A stretch of 64,000 nucleotides of DNA. Origin: Bimuria novae-zelandiae CBS 107.79. Lineage: Eukaryota; Ascomycota; Dothideomycetes; Pleosporales; Didymosphaeriaceae. Below are positions 47,583 through 59,080 of this stretch, piece by piece. The notes under the pieces are model-generated. The model made no database searches and had not been told where the DNA came from. It saw only the letters and a program-made list of their open reading frames with translations. The stretch spans positions 1,355,357-1,419,356 of the forward strand of contig ML976661.1 in assembly GCA_010015655.1 (NCBI GenBank), read 5' to 3'. Every line of letters starts with the position of its first letter. The first letter of the stretch is position 1. The position numbers and the translations under genes are program-made.

Positions 47583-50500
47583 GCACACCTTTACAGAGAC
47601 AAAGGACTCCCCTTAGGGAGCGTGATATACAGGTTAGCTGGACAAATGTGGGGCGAAGCTCGCCTAGCCATATTGCGGCCCTGGAGCTCGCTTTTTAAGA
47701 AGGTATCGACGTAGTATGCATACAGGAGCCGGCCACGTGGCCTGGCACCCGCACCTCAAACCACCCAAGCTACCAGCTACACCCACCCATCGATAGCTGG
47801 GACGACCCCCAGCACAGGGAGACACAGAGACCCAGAGTCCTCATCTACACGCTGAAAGGCGCACAGCTCCACATCACGACCATAGCGCCCCTGCAGGACA
47901 GGGACAGACAATGGATTCAGGTCAACGGGGTCTCTATCCTCAACATCTATAGGCAGCCTCAGACCACACCGGTCCTAGAGTATGTCACAGGCCTCACCCC
48001 CCCAGCAAGATGCCTAGTGGGGGGAGACTTCAACACCAAGCACGATACATTTGAGCCTGGTATCACCACCTCGCAAGGCGGCGCCGAGCTTGCGCGCTGG
48101 GCCACAGACAGCGGCATAGACTACATTGGAGAACCCGGCAGAGCCACCCACAGAGCCGGCCACGTCCTGGACCTTAGCTTCTCTAATATCGCCTTTGCTA
48201 AGACAAAGGTACGCGACGACCTGCACTACGGCTCTAATTACGCTACCCTAGTTACGACACTGCCAGGCAGAGGCACACCAAGCCGCAAACAATATCGCCT
48301 TAGGCTTCCTAGAAAGAAGCTTCTTCCCTTTACCCGACTAGTCGCAATGGGTATGCCACAGCTGCCCTTGATAGCAGCGGCCTCTAACCTACGCCAGGTG
48401 GAAGAGTGCGCCGCAGCGTTAACCTCATTGCTCTAAGATGCTCTACGCAAAACCGGCTGCCTAAAGAGGGACGGCAGGAAGGCGGCACCTTGGTGGACAG
48501 ACGAGTGCGCTGACGCCAGGCGCCTGCACCTTAAGTCTAGACGGGGCCACATAGGCACCCAGACCCCAGAGACTCGCAGCTTCCTGACCATAGTAAGAAA
48601 GGCTAAGAGACAATACTAGCAACATACTATCGATAGCGCAAAGGAGGACTCCGACCTCTTTTAAATTATAGGCTGGCACAAGCTTGAGCCAACAAGACCA
48701 GACCCGCCGCTGGCCTACGAGGGGCGCTATATTACGGACCCGCAGGAGAAAGCTGAGACGCTTAGATAAGCAATACTCTATTGTTTCGACAGTAGCGATG
48801 ACCTACCAGAGGCTCTAGCACCTAACGTCCAAGGATCGCAGGGCCATCACGCCCTCCCCTAGGACCTATACCTTTCCCCTAAAGAGGTTGAGCGTAACAC
48901 AATAGGAGTCTCAAGCACCTTACCTAGCACGGACGGGATTACTATCCGCATGCTCACCACATGCTAGCACTATATTCAGACGTATCTTACCAGCCTATAC
49001 TGGCGCTGTCTGGCCCTTAGCTACTTCCCCCACGCGTGGAGGGTCGCAGAGGTTGTTATGGTACCTAAGATAGGCAAAAAGGACAAATCCTCCCCTAGAT
49101 TATAGAGACCCATCGCCCTGCTATCCTGCCTAGGCAAGGGCCTAGAGAGAATCTTAGTAAGGAGATTTGCTAGCACTACCATGGCACACAGCATACTAAG
49201 CCCCCAACACGGGGGGGCTCTCCCTAAGAGATTAGCCATGGACCTAGTAGCCGTCTTTATACATAACGTGGAGGACGCCTTCTCTAATGGTCAGCACGTT
49301 ACTATGGTCACTATAGACGTCTAAGGCGCCTTTGACGCACTTCTTAGAAATCGACTTCTACACAGGATGAAGGCCCAAGGATGGCATGACAGCGCCCTCC
49401 TAATCGTGAAAAACTTCCTCTAGGACCGCCGCGTCCAAGTGCGATTAGGAGAAGCCACCACAGCGCCCCACCTAGTACAGTGCGGGACGCCGCAGGGCTT
49501 ACCACTATCACTAGTGCTGTACACACTTTATCTGGCAGAGCTACTTTAGCAAGACCCTGCCAGGCGCTTTGGGTACGCAGACGATATCTGCCTCTACAGG
49601 CGATCCCACTCCCTAGACCAGAACGTGGAAATGCTGGCAGAAGACATAGGCGCTATAAATTCCTGGGGAGACGCTAATCACGTGGCATTTGCCCTAGAGA
49701 AACTCGAAATGATACACCTAACTAAGCAGAAAAGTGACTATTCGCTACCTATCTGGATTAACGATTAGCTTATCCTCTAACCTACACCACTAGATAAGGC
49801 GCTACGCTGGCTAGGTGTTTACTTTAACAGGAAGCTTAATTTTAAAACACACGTTGCCACTCGCGTAGCCAAAGGACGCGCAGTCGCACAGCACATCCGC
49901 AGCCTTGCTAGGATCTAGCATGGCCTACCAGCCAGCTCACTGCGCAAAGCGGTAATCTCATGCGTACTGCCACGCCTACTGTATGGAAACGAGGCCTGGT
50001 ATGGAGGGCGCACGAAGCCCCCCAAGATTATGGGAGCCACGCAGAACCAAAAGGTCAGCACACGACTCGGGTGGCATATCGCCGCCCTGGAAAAGGCCCT
50101 CACGATAGCGGTTAGAGGCGTCGTCCCTGCCTACCGCACCACGCCTACTGCCACGCTGTATAGAGACGCAGGTATTCCCTTAGTAGCTATGGCGCTTAAA
50201 GAGTGTAAGGCGAGGTTCGCTATGCGCCTGCACTGCGTTAACAAAGGATACCTGCTTGCAGCGCGCACGCGACTGACCGTAGCATATAGAGGAAGAGGCG
50301 CTGGACGCCCGCAGCGCCCACACATAAAAGTTTAACTACTCGCATAGCTATTCGCACTAGTACCCCGCCCTATACTACTATAATCGCACTATTCTAACGA
50401 GTGCCGAACAGACCCTGCAAATAATAAGCCTAAAAAGCTCGCTACTGAAGAATTTAAACAATGGTGGACAAGCCTGCCTACCGAGACAATCACAGTGTTC

Positions 50501-51370
50501 TTAGACGGCTCGGAACAGCGCACAGAAAACGGCGAGCGCCACGTAACCTATAGATACGCTGTGTACCAGGGCCAGAGTCTGCTGTACACAGGCAAAGGCT
50601 CCCTTAACACGCGGGCCCACGTCTTCGACGCAGAAGTAGTGGGGGCCTGGAGAGGTCTTTAACACGTGTTATAGACTTAGGCGCACCGCCTAAGCCAGAT
50701 CTAGATGTGTGTAGATAGCACATTGGTTATCTGGGGCATTAGGGGAGACCCCGCGCCGTCATCCTAGTGGGCCTTTGTACGCTGCTAGGAAGCTATGGAC
50801 ACCTGGGATATCTAAATCTGATGGTTACTAGGCCACATGGGCATTGAAGGCAATGAGCTAGCTGATTAGCTAGTAGACGAGGTAGCCAAGGACCCACGCC
50901 CACCTACAGGGAAGGCAGCTGACCCCACGATATTAGGTCTACGATCTGATGCGCGCGCATACGTACGCGCTGCATAACAAGAGTGGTGGCGCACACGCAC
51001 ACCAAATCTCTCTACATGGTACAACTAGTGGGGCCTAGCATACACCCCCTCCAGGCAACCGCCGGAGCTGGAGCTCACACGCCCCGCCCTGGCCAAGCTC
51101 CTATCCATGAGGACAAGACACGGCAACTACGCCTGGTACCATAGGAAGTTTAAGCATGATGAGGAGACCCTCGCGTGCACCTGCGGAGCAGACCTGGCCC
51201 TAGACCATATTGTACACTGCCCACGGATAGTGCGACGCTTTAACTATTGGCCGCAACGCCTAACACATCCCCTAATAGACACTAGAGAAGGAATACAGTA
51301 CCTTAGGGCGCTAAGCCTAGGAGAATACGCAACCCTTCTTGCACTTAGTGCTAGTAATAGCACACGTTAG
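47576..51370 (+). pseudogene. LINE ORF2: endonuclease, reverse transcriptase, RNase H
   Basis: ATG 47576 to TAG at 51368-51370, 1,264 codons in one frame with scattered TAA/TAG stops. Domains: apurinic-type endonuclease (VVCIQEPATWPGT near 47,716; GGDFNTKH at 48,020); RT with RPIALLSCLGKGLERIL near 49,110, QGAFDALLRNRLL near 49,320, GTPQGLPLS near 49,485 and an intact YADD box at about 49,571-49,585; RNase H with FLDGSEQR (50,500), DAEVVGAW (50,630), VDSTLVIWG (50,712) and GHMGIEGNELAD (50,833), all catalytic positions kept; and a C-terminal zinc motif C-T-C-x-H-x-C at about 51,177-51,225. Its ATG overlaps the ORF1 stop (ATGTTAA), which suggests coupled re-initiation. Apart from nonsense codons the protein is well preserved. 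Confidence 0.88.
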
Positions 51371-51994
51371 CAAACAACTAGCTAACCACGTTATAGGCAA
51401 GCGGACGCAAACCCTTGCTTTAGGCGAAGTAAATACGCTACCTGCTTTTAACTTGCTAGGGTATCTACTATATAAGACTAAGCTCTCTCTTTTGTATACT
51501 TATATGCGTGTATATATCTCTCCTTACCTCTAATAAGTCTTGGCATGCTTCTGTATAGGACTGGGGGCAGGTAGAAGGCTACCCCATTTCCCACTATTGT
51601 CACACAAAGGCCAGATTAAACAGCTGAGTCGCCCCTATTTGGAGAGGGACAGCAGCAAGAAAGACCGCTCCTACAGCAGCGGTAGCACTAGCATGAGTGG
51701 CCCTTACTAAGTGCAGGGCACGTCTACATACCCCCTGGGAGGTTATATAGGACGTAAAACCAATACTACTACTACTACTACTACCTAATACAACAACAAG
51801 TACAATTCTCAATTTCTTCCTTATGCGTATGGATCACTAGCTCTCACATGGTCTCTCTTTACTGGCCTTGCTCGTTCTGTACCTCCCAGGCTTAACCCAG
51901 AATCATAGCCCGCGCCGCCAATGTACCAGCGTATGTAGCACATGCACAAGGATGGTTGCAGATATGTTCATGGTCAAAGGGCTTCTCGAAGAGT
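51371..51994. other. LINE 3' tail and unassigned sequence with (TAC)n
   Basis: The first about 170 bp look like the LINE 3' untranslated region (T-rich, ending near CTTACCTCTAATAAG). From about 51,596 a TGTCACAC start, a TTATATAGG box (51,743) and a run of about seven ACT/TAC triplets (51,763-51,785) occur. This could be a small solo LTR or simply unique sequence; I saw no matching target duplication. Confidence 0.4.
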
Positions 51995-52717
51995 CTAGCC
52001 CTTTGTGTCTGTAACCTCGGCGGATAGGTAGCATGCTTCCCGCTCGTGCAGGGGTCCGATCCACCTGAACTCCCTCCTCCCCCAGAGTCGATATTCTCCC
52101 TTTCTGTCGATACGCCTCCACTTCCCGGTGAAGCTGAACGGAAATTCTCTTGTGACTTCATAAATAGTGAACGTTGTTTCTCGGTGTGTAACGGTCCATT
52201 TCCCGGTGGAGTTGAGTGAGGCGTATAACTATATAACCAAATATAGCATGTCCTTGTTGGAAGCCAGGTTGCATTAGGAAAACGAAACATATGGACTTAA
52301 AGATTTGTGAGTCAATGGACTTTCACATACTCTTATTGAGATTCGGACTGAACTTACCTCCACCTGGTTGCCGCGTCGCTTAATTAGGAGATCAGCAGCC
52401 ACGGAACGATCGAGCTTGTATGGTAAAGGGACAAGACTATGCCACGCGAAGACCTTCACAGTCGGGTCGAAGAATTTTTCGAAAGCATTGCGATCATAAT
52501 TCCACGGCGTAGTTGCAACGCCGTCGCAAAGACGCAAATGCTGCGCCGTAAGCGTAAGGTCGTTGAACCGCGTGTGGTCGACGATACGTGAGAAGTCGAT
52601 CGGTCTCTCTGGGTGGAGCGTTGAGCACGCAGACGAGAAGATAAGAATGTTGAGCACGTATCGGAGATCAATCACCTCGAGGCATTCTTGCCTCGCCTTC
52701 CCCTGGATGTAATCCAT
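51995..52717 (-). CDS. Tandem paralog P1, uncharacterised family
   Basis: Two exons: 52717-52358 (120 codons) and 52228-51995 (77 codons plus TAG), intron 52229-52357 with GTAAGT donor and TATATAG acceptor. The acceptor was chosen because it gives a second exon matching the paralogs (TIYEV, then FTGKW); exact position is less sure than the donor. Family signatures: SACSTLHPE, LCDGVATTPWNYDR, AFEKFFDPTV, then a KRRGNQVE segment ending exactly at the intron. No known domain recognised and no clear membrane segment. P1 lacks the long charged N-terminus of P2 and P3, so the true start may lie upstream. It is the only member of the three without an internal stop. Function unknown. Confidence 0.6.
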
Positions 52718-53385
52718 CTCGGGGTTGCGCGCATCGTGTGAATGGAGAGGTAGAATAAGGGAGAAGGGGGGAAGAACGCAAAAGCGGAGGAGTTCTTATT
52801 TGACCGGCGGTTGTGAGTTGCGGGGCGACCGGTGGTAAAGGTAAGAGCGGTTTGGTGAAGGCAGGAGCAACCGTGGAATAATAGCTGCTAGAACAACTCG
52901 CTGCTCAAGAACTATCTTTGTTACATTGGACCGCTAAAATACTTGTCCATCTACGTTGCTATCCTAGGGCGTCTGGCGCAACTTTTGTCACCTACAGCAT
53001 CGCCAGTAAATGGAGAATCCGTAAAATGTCACTATTCACAGGCTTTTGAGGGACTTCAATATACCAAGTTGCTTGTATTGGCTGATCACGGCTACAGTGT
53101 GCTGCACAAGATGATCTGAATTTCGTTATGCCTTCTCAATGAGCCGGCTACGCTCCTATAGAATCAGCCTGCTACCAAACAAGCGAGCTCTTTGTTGGCG
53201 TGGAGCCTGACTTACACGATACTCGATGCAACCTTAGCCATAACCCGTTGATAAGTTTGTATCCATTGCCATTATTCATGCCTATAATGTCCGCCTCACA
53301 GCAGCCCTCAAATCCCAGAGATACTACCACCTAATTAGCCTTCCAAGAGAACTCTGTCGTTTCATTTCTTCTTATCCCACATCTG
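52718..53385. other. Intergenic region between P1 and P2
   Basis: About 670 bp, upstream of P1 and downstream of P2. No open frame, RNA gene or repeat that I can support. Confidence 0.5.
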
Positions 53386-54299
53386 TCAGCCGATAAGAGA
53401 TTCAGCTACGTCCTTTCCACATTTTCGTGCAGTGACGGGATTGCACTGAATCTGCTTGGAGAACGCCAATAGAGGGTCCATCTCGTACGAGTTCCATCTG
53501 GGGGTGCCATCGAAATTGCGTAGTTTTCCACTGGGGTACGCGATGGAGTGCCCGAAGATATCGTTCCACTGGCCGAGATAGTCAATTCTAGACTCCACGT
53601 ACCAAGTGAACAAAGACACCCGATGACTGCCACCTATACTATTGGAGAGAGTAGAGGACATCCATGCCTAAATGATGTTAGTTACTGAATATAGCAGGAG
53701 TGTGGAGCGCTTACAGTGACTATATTACCCTCTCTCCGGATGGCATGGTCGTCCATCCCTGCTCTTGCTTTCGTTTTTGTAATCCATTCGAACTCCCGAA
53801 TGGAAAGATCAAAGAACTTGTAAAAGGCCATTTGGTCGAAATTCCAAAACGTGGTGGCCACACCATCACGAAGCCTGACATTTTGGGAGGCCTCTCCCTC
53901 GTAGAATCTCTCTTGGTCGATAAGGTAGGCGTAACTGAGTAGCGTATCGACAAGCAGGCTAGGACAAGAGGCAAGATAGCAAGGAGGGGCTGCATCTTCG
54001 CCAAACTCTGCAACAATTATTGCCTCCTCTCCAGAACTTGCGACCAGTTCTTTTGGACAAACTTCCTCGGGAGCATGCAGCTGGGTATCAAGAAGGGGCA
54101 AAACTCTCCGTCGCTTTTCGGTCTTCTTCAGAATTGATGCATTTGCCGTATTGCGCTTCTTCACCCGGTCAACGGCCGCGTTGATCTGCTGCAGGTCCTC
54201 GTCGGTAGTCTCTCTGTTGAAAGCTCTGGCAAGATGCTCCGGGTCAAGCGCCTCCAGCTACATCTCCACGTCGCTATCGTTCGATCATAGTTTGTCCAT
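53386..54299 (-). pseudogene. Tandem paralog P2, uncharacterised family, 5' stops
   Basis: Exon 1 runs from a possible ATG at 54299 to 53715, intron 53668-53714 (47 bp; GTAAGC donor, CTAAC branch site, TTTAG acceptor), exon 2 53667-53386 ending TGA. Splicing joins NIVT to AWMSSTL in phase 0. Signatures: DEDLQQINAAVDRVKKRN (shared with P3), a basic patch KKTEKRRR, ASCPSLLVD, LRDGVATTFWNFD, AFYKFFDLSIREFEW, RREGNIV at the splice, and RIDYLGQW in exon 2. Between the ATG and the first shared motif there are two in-frame stops (TGA four codons after the ATG, and TAG eight codons further), so either it is a pseudogene or translation starts elsewhere. From 54,164 on it is open. Function unknown; the basic patch could be a nuclear signal. 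Confidence 0.6.
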
Positions 54300-54865
54300 T
54301 TCGGTGTTCGCGTCGCCTGGTCGAGGGCATTGTCGCGCAACCGAAAGCGAACAGGAGGGTAGGTTGGTGAGCGCGAGAATTGAGCAATGAGGAGCTACTT
54401 CAAGTACTGGCCATTGCCAAGCAGAGTGGTAGCTGTCAAAATCAAAGCGGTGAAGGCAGTGTGCGGTAGGCAAAACTTGCTCGCTAGTGAGAGAGCAAAC
54501 GAAGCTGACAGAACAGGAAAGAGCGGCTAGCGACTATACTGCAGAAGCTGCATGCGCAAACGTGTCGTATAAGTGGTGCATGATGAAAGTCGCAACTTGC
54601 ATTAAGTTAGTTTTTGCTTAGATAGTCAGTTGCTGGGGTAAAGAGATTCCGTACAAAGAGCATATGTGCATTAATTGTGGAATATAGAGTGCTCCTGAGA
54701 TGTAATTTCCAAGTTGACGCTTAAAGAGGAGTGGTGCTACCTAGAGACCTGGGAGATAATCATGGCACACGGCATAAAAGTAGTAACCGAGGCTCATCTC
54801 CGAAAATGTAAATGTGAAGAGAAGACAGCCACCCTTGGCCTGCTGTTCCTTGAATTGCCTCTCGT
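54300..54865. other. Intergenic region between P2 and P3
   Basis: About 570 bp; small overlapping open frames only, none with support. It presumably contains the P2 promoter and the end of P3. Confidence 0.45.
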
Positions 54866-55815
54866 CTACTTAGCTTTGAACGTGGAGGTATCCACATAAC
54901 GTGCCCATTTCTCCCATCCGTCTACCGCAACAAGAAGCCTTGCCCCCAGTGAAGGAATGGATCTCTCCTCTTTGCTGACATCGGCCGATAGAATTTCAGA
55001 ATATATTGTCGCATGTTTGCGCAGCACCGCAATATCCCGTAGGCCAGCAGGCTATTTACTCCCCTCCTTTCCACGGCACAATTGCCACTTGCCGACAAAG
55101 TCAATAGTATGTTCGAACGTCATCAAGTTCCATTTGTGTAAATAATCACGCGAGCCCACCTAGACAATTATTCAGCCATGATCCTGGCACAGATTGTGTC
55201 ATTTGCATATTCGAGACTTACCAAAACGTGACTTCCGTCTCGCTTGATCACTATAACCCAGTTTCCGGCGCTATTGTTAGACAACCACATGAACTCTTAG
55301 ATCATAGGATCGAAGAATTTGTGAAAGGCTGCTCGATCCCGATGCCATAACAACGTCGTGACTCCGTCACACAGATAATACTTTACGTTATTATCTTTGT
55401 AAACCCAAGAATTGGTCAAGTTGATAATCCGTGGATACCCGAAGGGTGCGTCTGGATGAAGGCTCGGGCACGAATCAAGAAACATGCGAGGTTTCTCGAC
55501 TTGTTTGGTCTTCTCTGGCTTGCGAGACTTGTCCAAAGATGCCGTTGCTTCGTGACCGACCTTGTTCTTCTTCCGTGGCGGCAAGGTCTTGCTCGTTGCC
55601 TTGCGCTTCTTGACATTGCCCACAGCTGCATTGATCTGCCCAAGGTCCTCGCCATCTTCCACATCAGCGAACACCTCTCCGACCTCGTCGTTGTTCGCAT
55701 CCAACTTGACTTCCCCATCGCTGTATTCGTCATCCAGCTCTTTCTCGGCGTCATTGTCAGGCATATCCGCCTCCATTGCGTCGTCGTGCTCCTCTTTGAT
55801 CTTCGGCGGCTTCAT
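54866..55815 (-). pseudogene. Tandem paralog P3, uncharacterised family, two internal stops
   Basis: Exon 1 55815-55222 (198 codons), intron 55160-55221 (62 bp; GTAAGT donor, GTCTAG acceptor), exon 2 55159-54866 ending TAG; both exons join in phase 0. The protein has a Lys/Glu/Asp-rich acidic N-terminus, the GEDLGQINAAV motif, a basic stretch PPRKKNK (possible nuclear signal), DSCPSLHPD, YLCDGVTTLLWHRDR, AFHKFFDPMI, KRDGSHVL at the splice, and TIDFVGKW and SADVSKEE in exon 2. TAA at 55297-55299 and TAG at 55052-55054 interrupt it. Both fit CAA or CAG to stop by CpA-to-TpA change. The intron sits at the same place as in P1 and P2, which supports common descent. Function unknown. Confidence 0.68.
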
Positions 55816-56398
55816 CGTAGGTAGGCTGTCTCTCACAGGACTTCGGTGGTGGAAGTATGGTGTAGTAAACAAGCGCAGCAGTGGTCGAATGTAGATATTT
55901 GTACCCAGGAGCAGACTGTGGGGTGACCATAGGTGAAGGCCGTCGCGGTATCGGAGCAAACAGACGTCTAACCGACGAGGAAGTAGCGTTTACCTGCTCA
56001 CTCTAAAGAGGTCAGTCACGGCCTATCGATATACTGACCATACTACAGCATTTCAAGTAGTTATTTAAGCAGGAGACAACTAAATGGTGCATACTGCTAG
56101 CATATCAACTGTCAGGTTGCGATCGAGCAAAGATACACCCACAGTGTTGGTATCGAAGTTACCACATGCGTATACCACAAGATAAAGGCACAATTCGAAA
56201 GGAAAAACGCCAGTATATGATTCATCGACAAAGCGCCTAGTAGTGTCCATTAAAGGAAAGAGGAGGTACTATGTCCAGCCATGCGCGGGAGTGGGTACTA
56301 TACACGCCTCCCCATCGCATACATAATCGACAAGAACAAAAGCGAGGATAGCCATCCAACTCCCAACCCCGCCACTATGCACAGCGAGGGCTACGCCA
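55816..56398. other. Intergenic region upstream of P3
   Basis: About 580 bp between P3 and the mannosidase gene. It holds the P3 promoter side and the 3' side of the mannosidase gene. No gene seen. Confidence 0.5.
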
Positions 56399-57882
56399 TT
56401 AGCTCGCCACCATCCACCACGCGCCGCCGAGAATGCCAACGAGGACAAGCGTCGTGAGGAATCCAGCTCCAGCCTTGTCGCCAGTGGTAATCTCGGAGAA
56501 GACGATCGGTTCTACCGTGGGGTCGCCTCCGGCAGACGGATCGCTCTTCGAAGTGCCGCCGGTGTTTTCCGTCACGGGTCCGGTCACGTTCGTAATCAGT
56601 AGGTTCTGGATGATCTCCATGGCGGCCATCTGCTCGCCGACACCGAAGCTGCCGTCGTTGGTTCCAGTCCACCAGCGAAGACCACACGTGGTGCCATTGG
56701 GACCAGCATTGCATTGCTTGGCGGCAGCTTGCGCAGATGCTACCTGTAATGGCCACAATTGATCCTTGGTCCAGTTTGCAGTAATCATGGTATAGCCCAT
56801 CCAGCGGGCGAGGTAGGCTTTGAAAGAGCGCTGATCGTTGTTGCATTTGCCGTTCTTCTCGCAGGCAACTTCGAACATGATGTTATTTTGGAAGAAAACC
56901 TCCTTCATGGTTGTGATCATCTGCTCAATGCGACCCTTCCAAAGCGCGTCTTGTTTCGGGTCTTCTTTCGTCTGATGTAACAGTTAGTGTGGTCCTAAAG
57001 GATGTGGGGAAGAGAGGAGGCTTACGGCATTCCACATGGCTGCTGCGCCGGACAGGTGTACCCCCAAGTTGTAGGTCCATTGAATTCTATTTATATCGGA
57101 ACAATTCTTGGTTTCGTCGCTGCCGTCGTAGAAGTGGAGGTCCTTGTCGAAGAGACCAATGGAAGCTTCCCAGTCCCAAGTCTTAATAGCCCAGTTTTTG
57201 TAGGTTTCGTTCCCGGTGTATTTGTAGAGGCGGGAGGCGATGTTGAAATAGCATCCATTCGAGATTGTGTTTCTGTAAGTGAAGCCATTGTTGAACTCGA
57301 AAATCTGCCAATTCAGGCCGCCGCCACACGTGCCCGTTTTGCCCCAGCGGGCCGTCTGTCTGTTGAAGACAGCCTGTGCAAGGGTGAGCCACGACGGGCC
57401 CTTCAGGTCACCCGTCGAGGGCAGATCTGGGAGCTTGTTTTCGGCTGCGGACATGGCGGCCATTCCCCAGAAGGCCTGGTCGTCGTTTCCGAGCGATTTA
57501 CTCTGATTCTGCGGCTCGAAGGCACCGAAGTCTCCGATCTGATGTTGCATGGCCTGCATCGTCATCTCGTTGTATTGGTCGTCGCCGGTGTAATACCAGT
57601 AGTCGACAAATGCGCCAAACATGGCACCTGCCTCCCACCAGTAGTACGGGTCTGGAAGATTGCCGGGCACGTCGCCGGGCCTGTCGCCGGTGTAGAGGAC
57701 GCGCATGCCCTGTGCAGTAATGGCTGCGGCTTTCTTGATCGATTCTGTACGTGTCAGCGGCGTCTGCGCCGGGCGGCAGAGAACATACCTGGGTCGTCGA
57801 CGTTCAGCTCAATGGCGCCTGCACCAGACAGCAGCAGCGCCGAGGCACTCAACGCGCTGAGCGCCGAAGAAGCGAACTTCAT
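56399..57882 (-). CDS. DFG5/DCW1-type GPI-anchored GH76 alpha-1,6-mannosidase
   Basis: Three exons: 57882-57789, 57744-57026 and 56971-56399; introns of 44 bp (GTATGT, CTGAC branch) and 54 bp (GTAAGC, CTAAC branch). 461 residues, the usual size of the family. Residues 1-23 are a signal peptide (ALLLSGAGA cleavage region). The GH76 catalytic domain follows, with YYWWEAGAMFG (65-75) and the adjacent catalytic Asp pair in GNDDQAFW (D119-D120), then GGGLNWQIF and WTYNLGVHLSGAAAMW. A Ser/Thr/Gly-rich stretch and a C-terminal hydrophobic segment (FLTTLVLVGILGGAWW) form a GPI-anchor signal. Fungal Dfg5/Dcw1 proteins are needed for cell-wall assembly, probably moving GPI-glycoproteins onto wall glucan. 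Intact, no RIP damage. Confidence 0.9.
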
Positions 57883-59080
57883 TGTGTGGTTATGCGGCCA
57901 GTCTCGGTGGGTTCTATGGGGTGGTTCTCGAGCATACAAGCGCACGCTTCAGCTGCAAAGATTCCAGCGCAGAATAAACGCTCTGCCTTGCGCACACTAA
58001 GCGTCCCAGCACTGCTATGTCCGGGAAATATATCGAGGATCAACGACTTGGGGTTGTGAGGGTACTTCGTTCGGCGGCAAGGTGAAACGAGCGACAGGGC
58101 GGCGACAAAGGCGGCAGACGTGCGGTTTGGGGCACGAAGACGAGTATTAGGGGAATGTCACGGAAAGTCGATGATGTCAAAGAGCGTGGTGGAGTGGGCG
58201 CGCGCGACTGGATATGAACTGGTGAGGTTGTATGAGGAGCGGTCGCTAGCCTGTCTACGCCGCGTTCAGAGGCTCAGGGGACTGTGGAGGTGTCGGACTT
58301 GCAGACGTACGCGTATTACTCGGTGTGCATGGCGCCAAGAAGGATTGACATTTTGACATTCACGCCTTCGAACAATAAAGCTGCAAACAGACAGTGTGCG
58401 CAAGGGAACTTCAGCGAGGCAGCGTCAGGCTCGCTCAGGCTCGTTGCAGCGAAAATATACTCGCTCTTGCGTGCAGACGCACTCCTTGCGCGTGAAGTCC
58501 TCTCGTCGCATACGCGTCTCAGCCACCCCTCACAGCTCGGCGCTCAGCGGCCATGTCTTGGAATAGCAGCACCGGGATACGTAATCGCAGGGCTGCGCTT
58601 TGTTGCCACGGCACCCTTGACAGAGTCGAGCCAGCCCTTGACCCGTCCAAGACCCATTGATAATGGCGGGTGGTATAAGCCAGCACGTGACGCAACAGAG
58701 TGTGTGGCGCGGAACAGCTCGGTGAACAGCAGCAGTCTCTGCATCAGCAATAAGAAAGACGCCTCCCCCGAGTACATTCACACGGCATTCACGCATTCCT
58801 GCCTAAACTAGACCCACGTTGCAAACCCGTCACCCGGGAAATATTTTGTGATCAGCTTTGTGAAGTTGCACGGCGACATTCAGCCTCAGGCTTAGCTGGT
58901 TCCAAACGGTCCAAGCACCAGTTGTGTCTCGCCGCTCTCCCCAACCAACCGCTTCCACGACACACCTGCCATCCTCCAACACCACCGCACCACCATCACC
59001 ACCGCTACCTGCACTGCGCTTTTGACGACTTTGCCCGTCGCATCCGCTTCCTGAACCACATTCCGACTATCACCACCGCC
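57883..59080. promoter_or_regulatory. Divergent intergenic promoter region
   Basis: About 1.2 kb between the start codons of the mannosidase (minus) and SNARE (plus) genes, so it holds both promoters. CT-rich and CCACC-rich stretches lie just before the SNARE start (58,960-59,010). The open frames at 58,120-58,811 overlap on both strands, have no splice support and are not called. Confidence 0.5.

Larger units (their letters stand above)
45800..51540 (+). mobile_element. Tad-like LINE (non-LTR retrotransposon), nearly full length
   Basis: Plus-strand element with a short 5' leader, ORF1 (gag-like), ORF2 (endonuclease, RT, RNase H, zinc finger) and a 3' non-coding tail. There are no LTRs. The ends are not exactly defined: I found no clear poly(A) tail or target duplication. 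Damage is mainly Gln or Trp codons turned to stops, and base composition stays high in GC, so RIP has been much lighter than in the LTR elements to the left. Confidence 0.85.

Noticed and set aside
57002..58000. Long plus open frame of 332 codons
   Set aside because: It is antisense to the mannosidase gene, whose domains, signal peptide and splice sites are clear.
58284..58811. Plus open frame of 175 codons in the divergent promoter region
   Set aside because: Low-complexity composition, overlapped by open frames on the other strand, and no recognisable motif.
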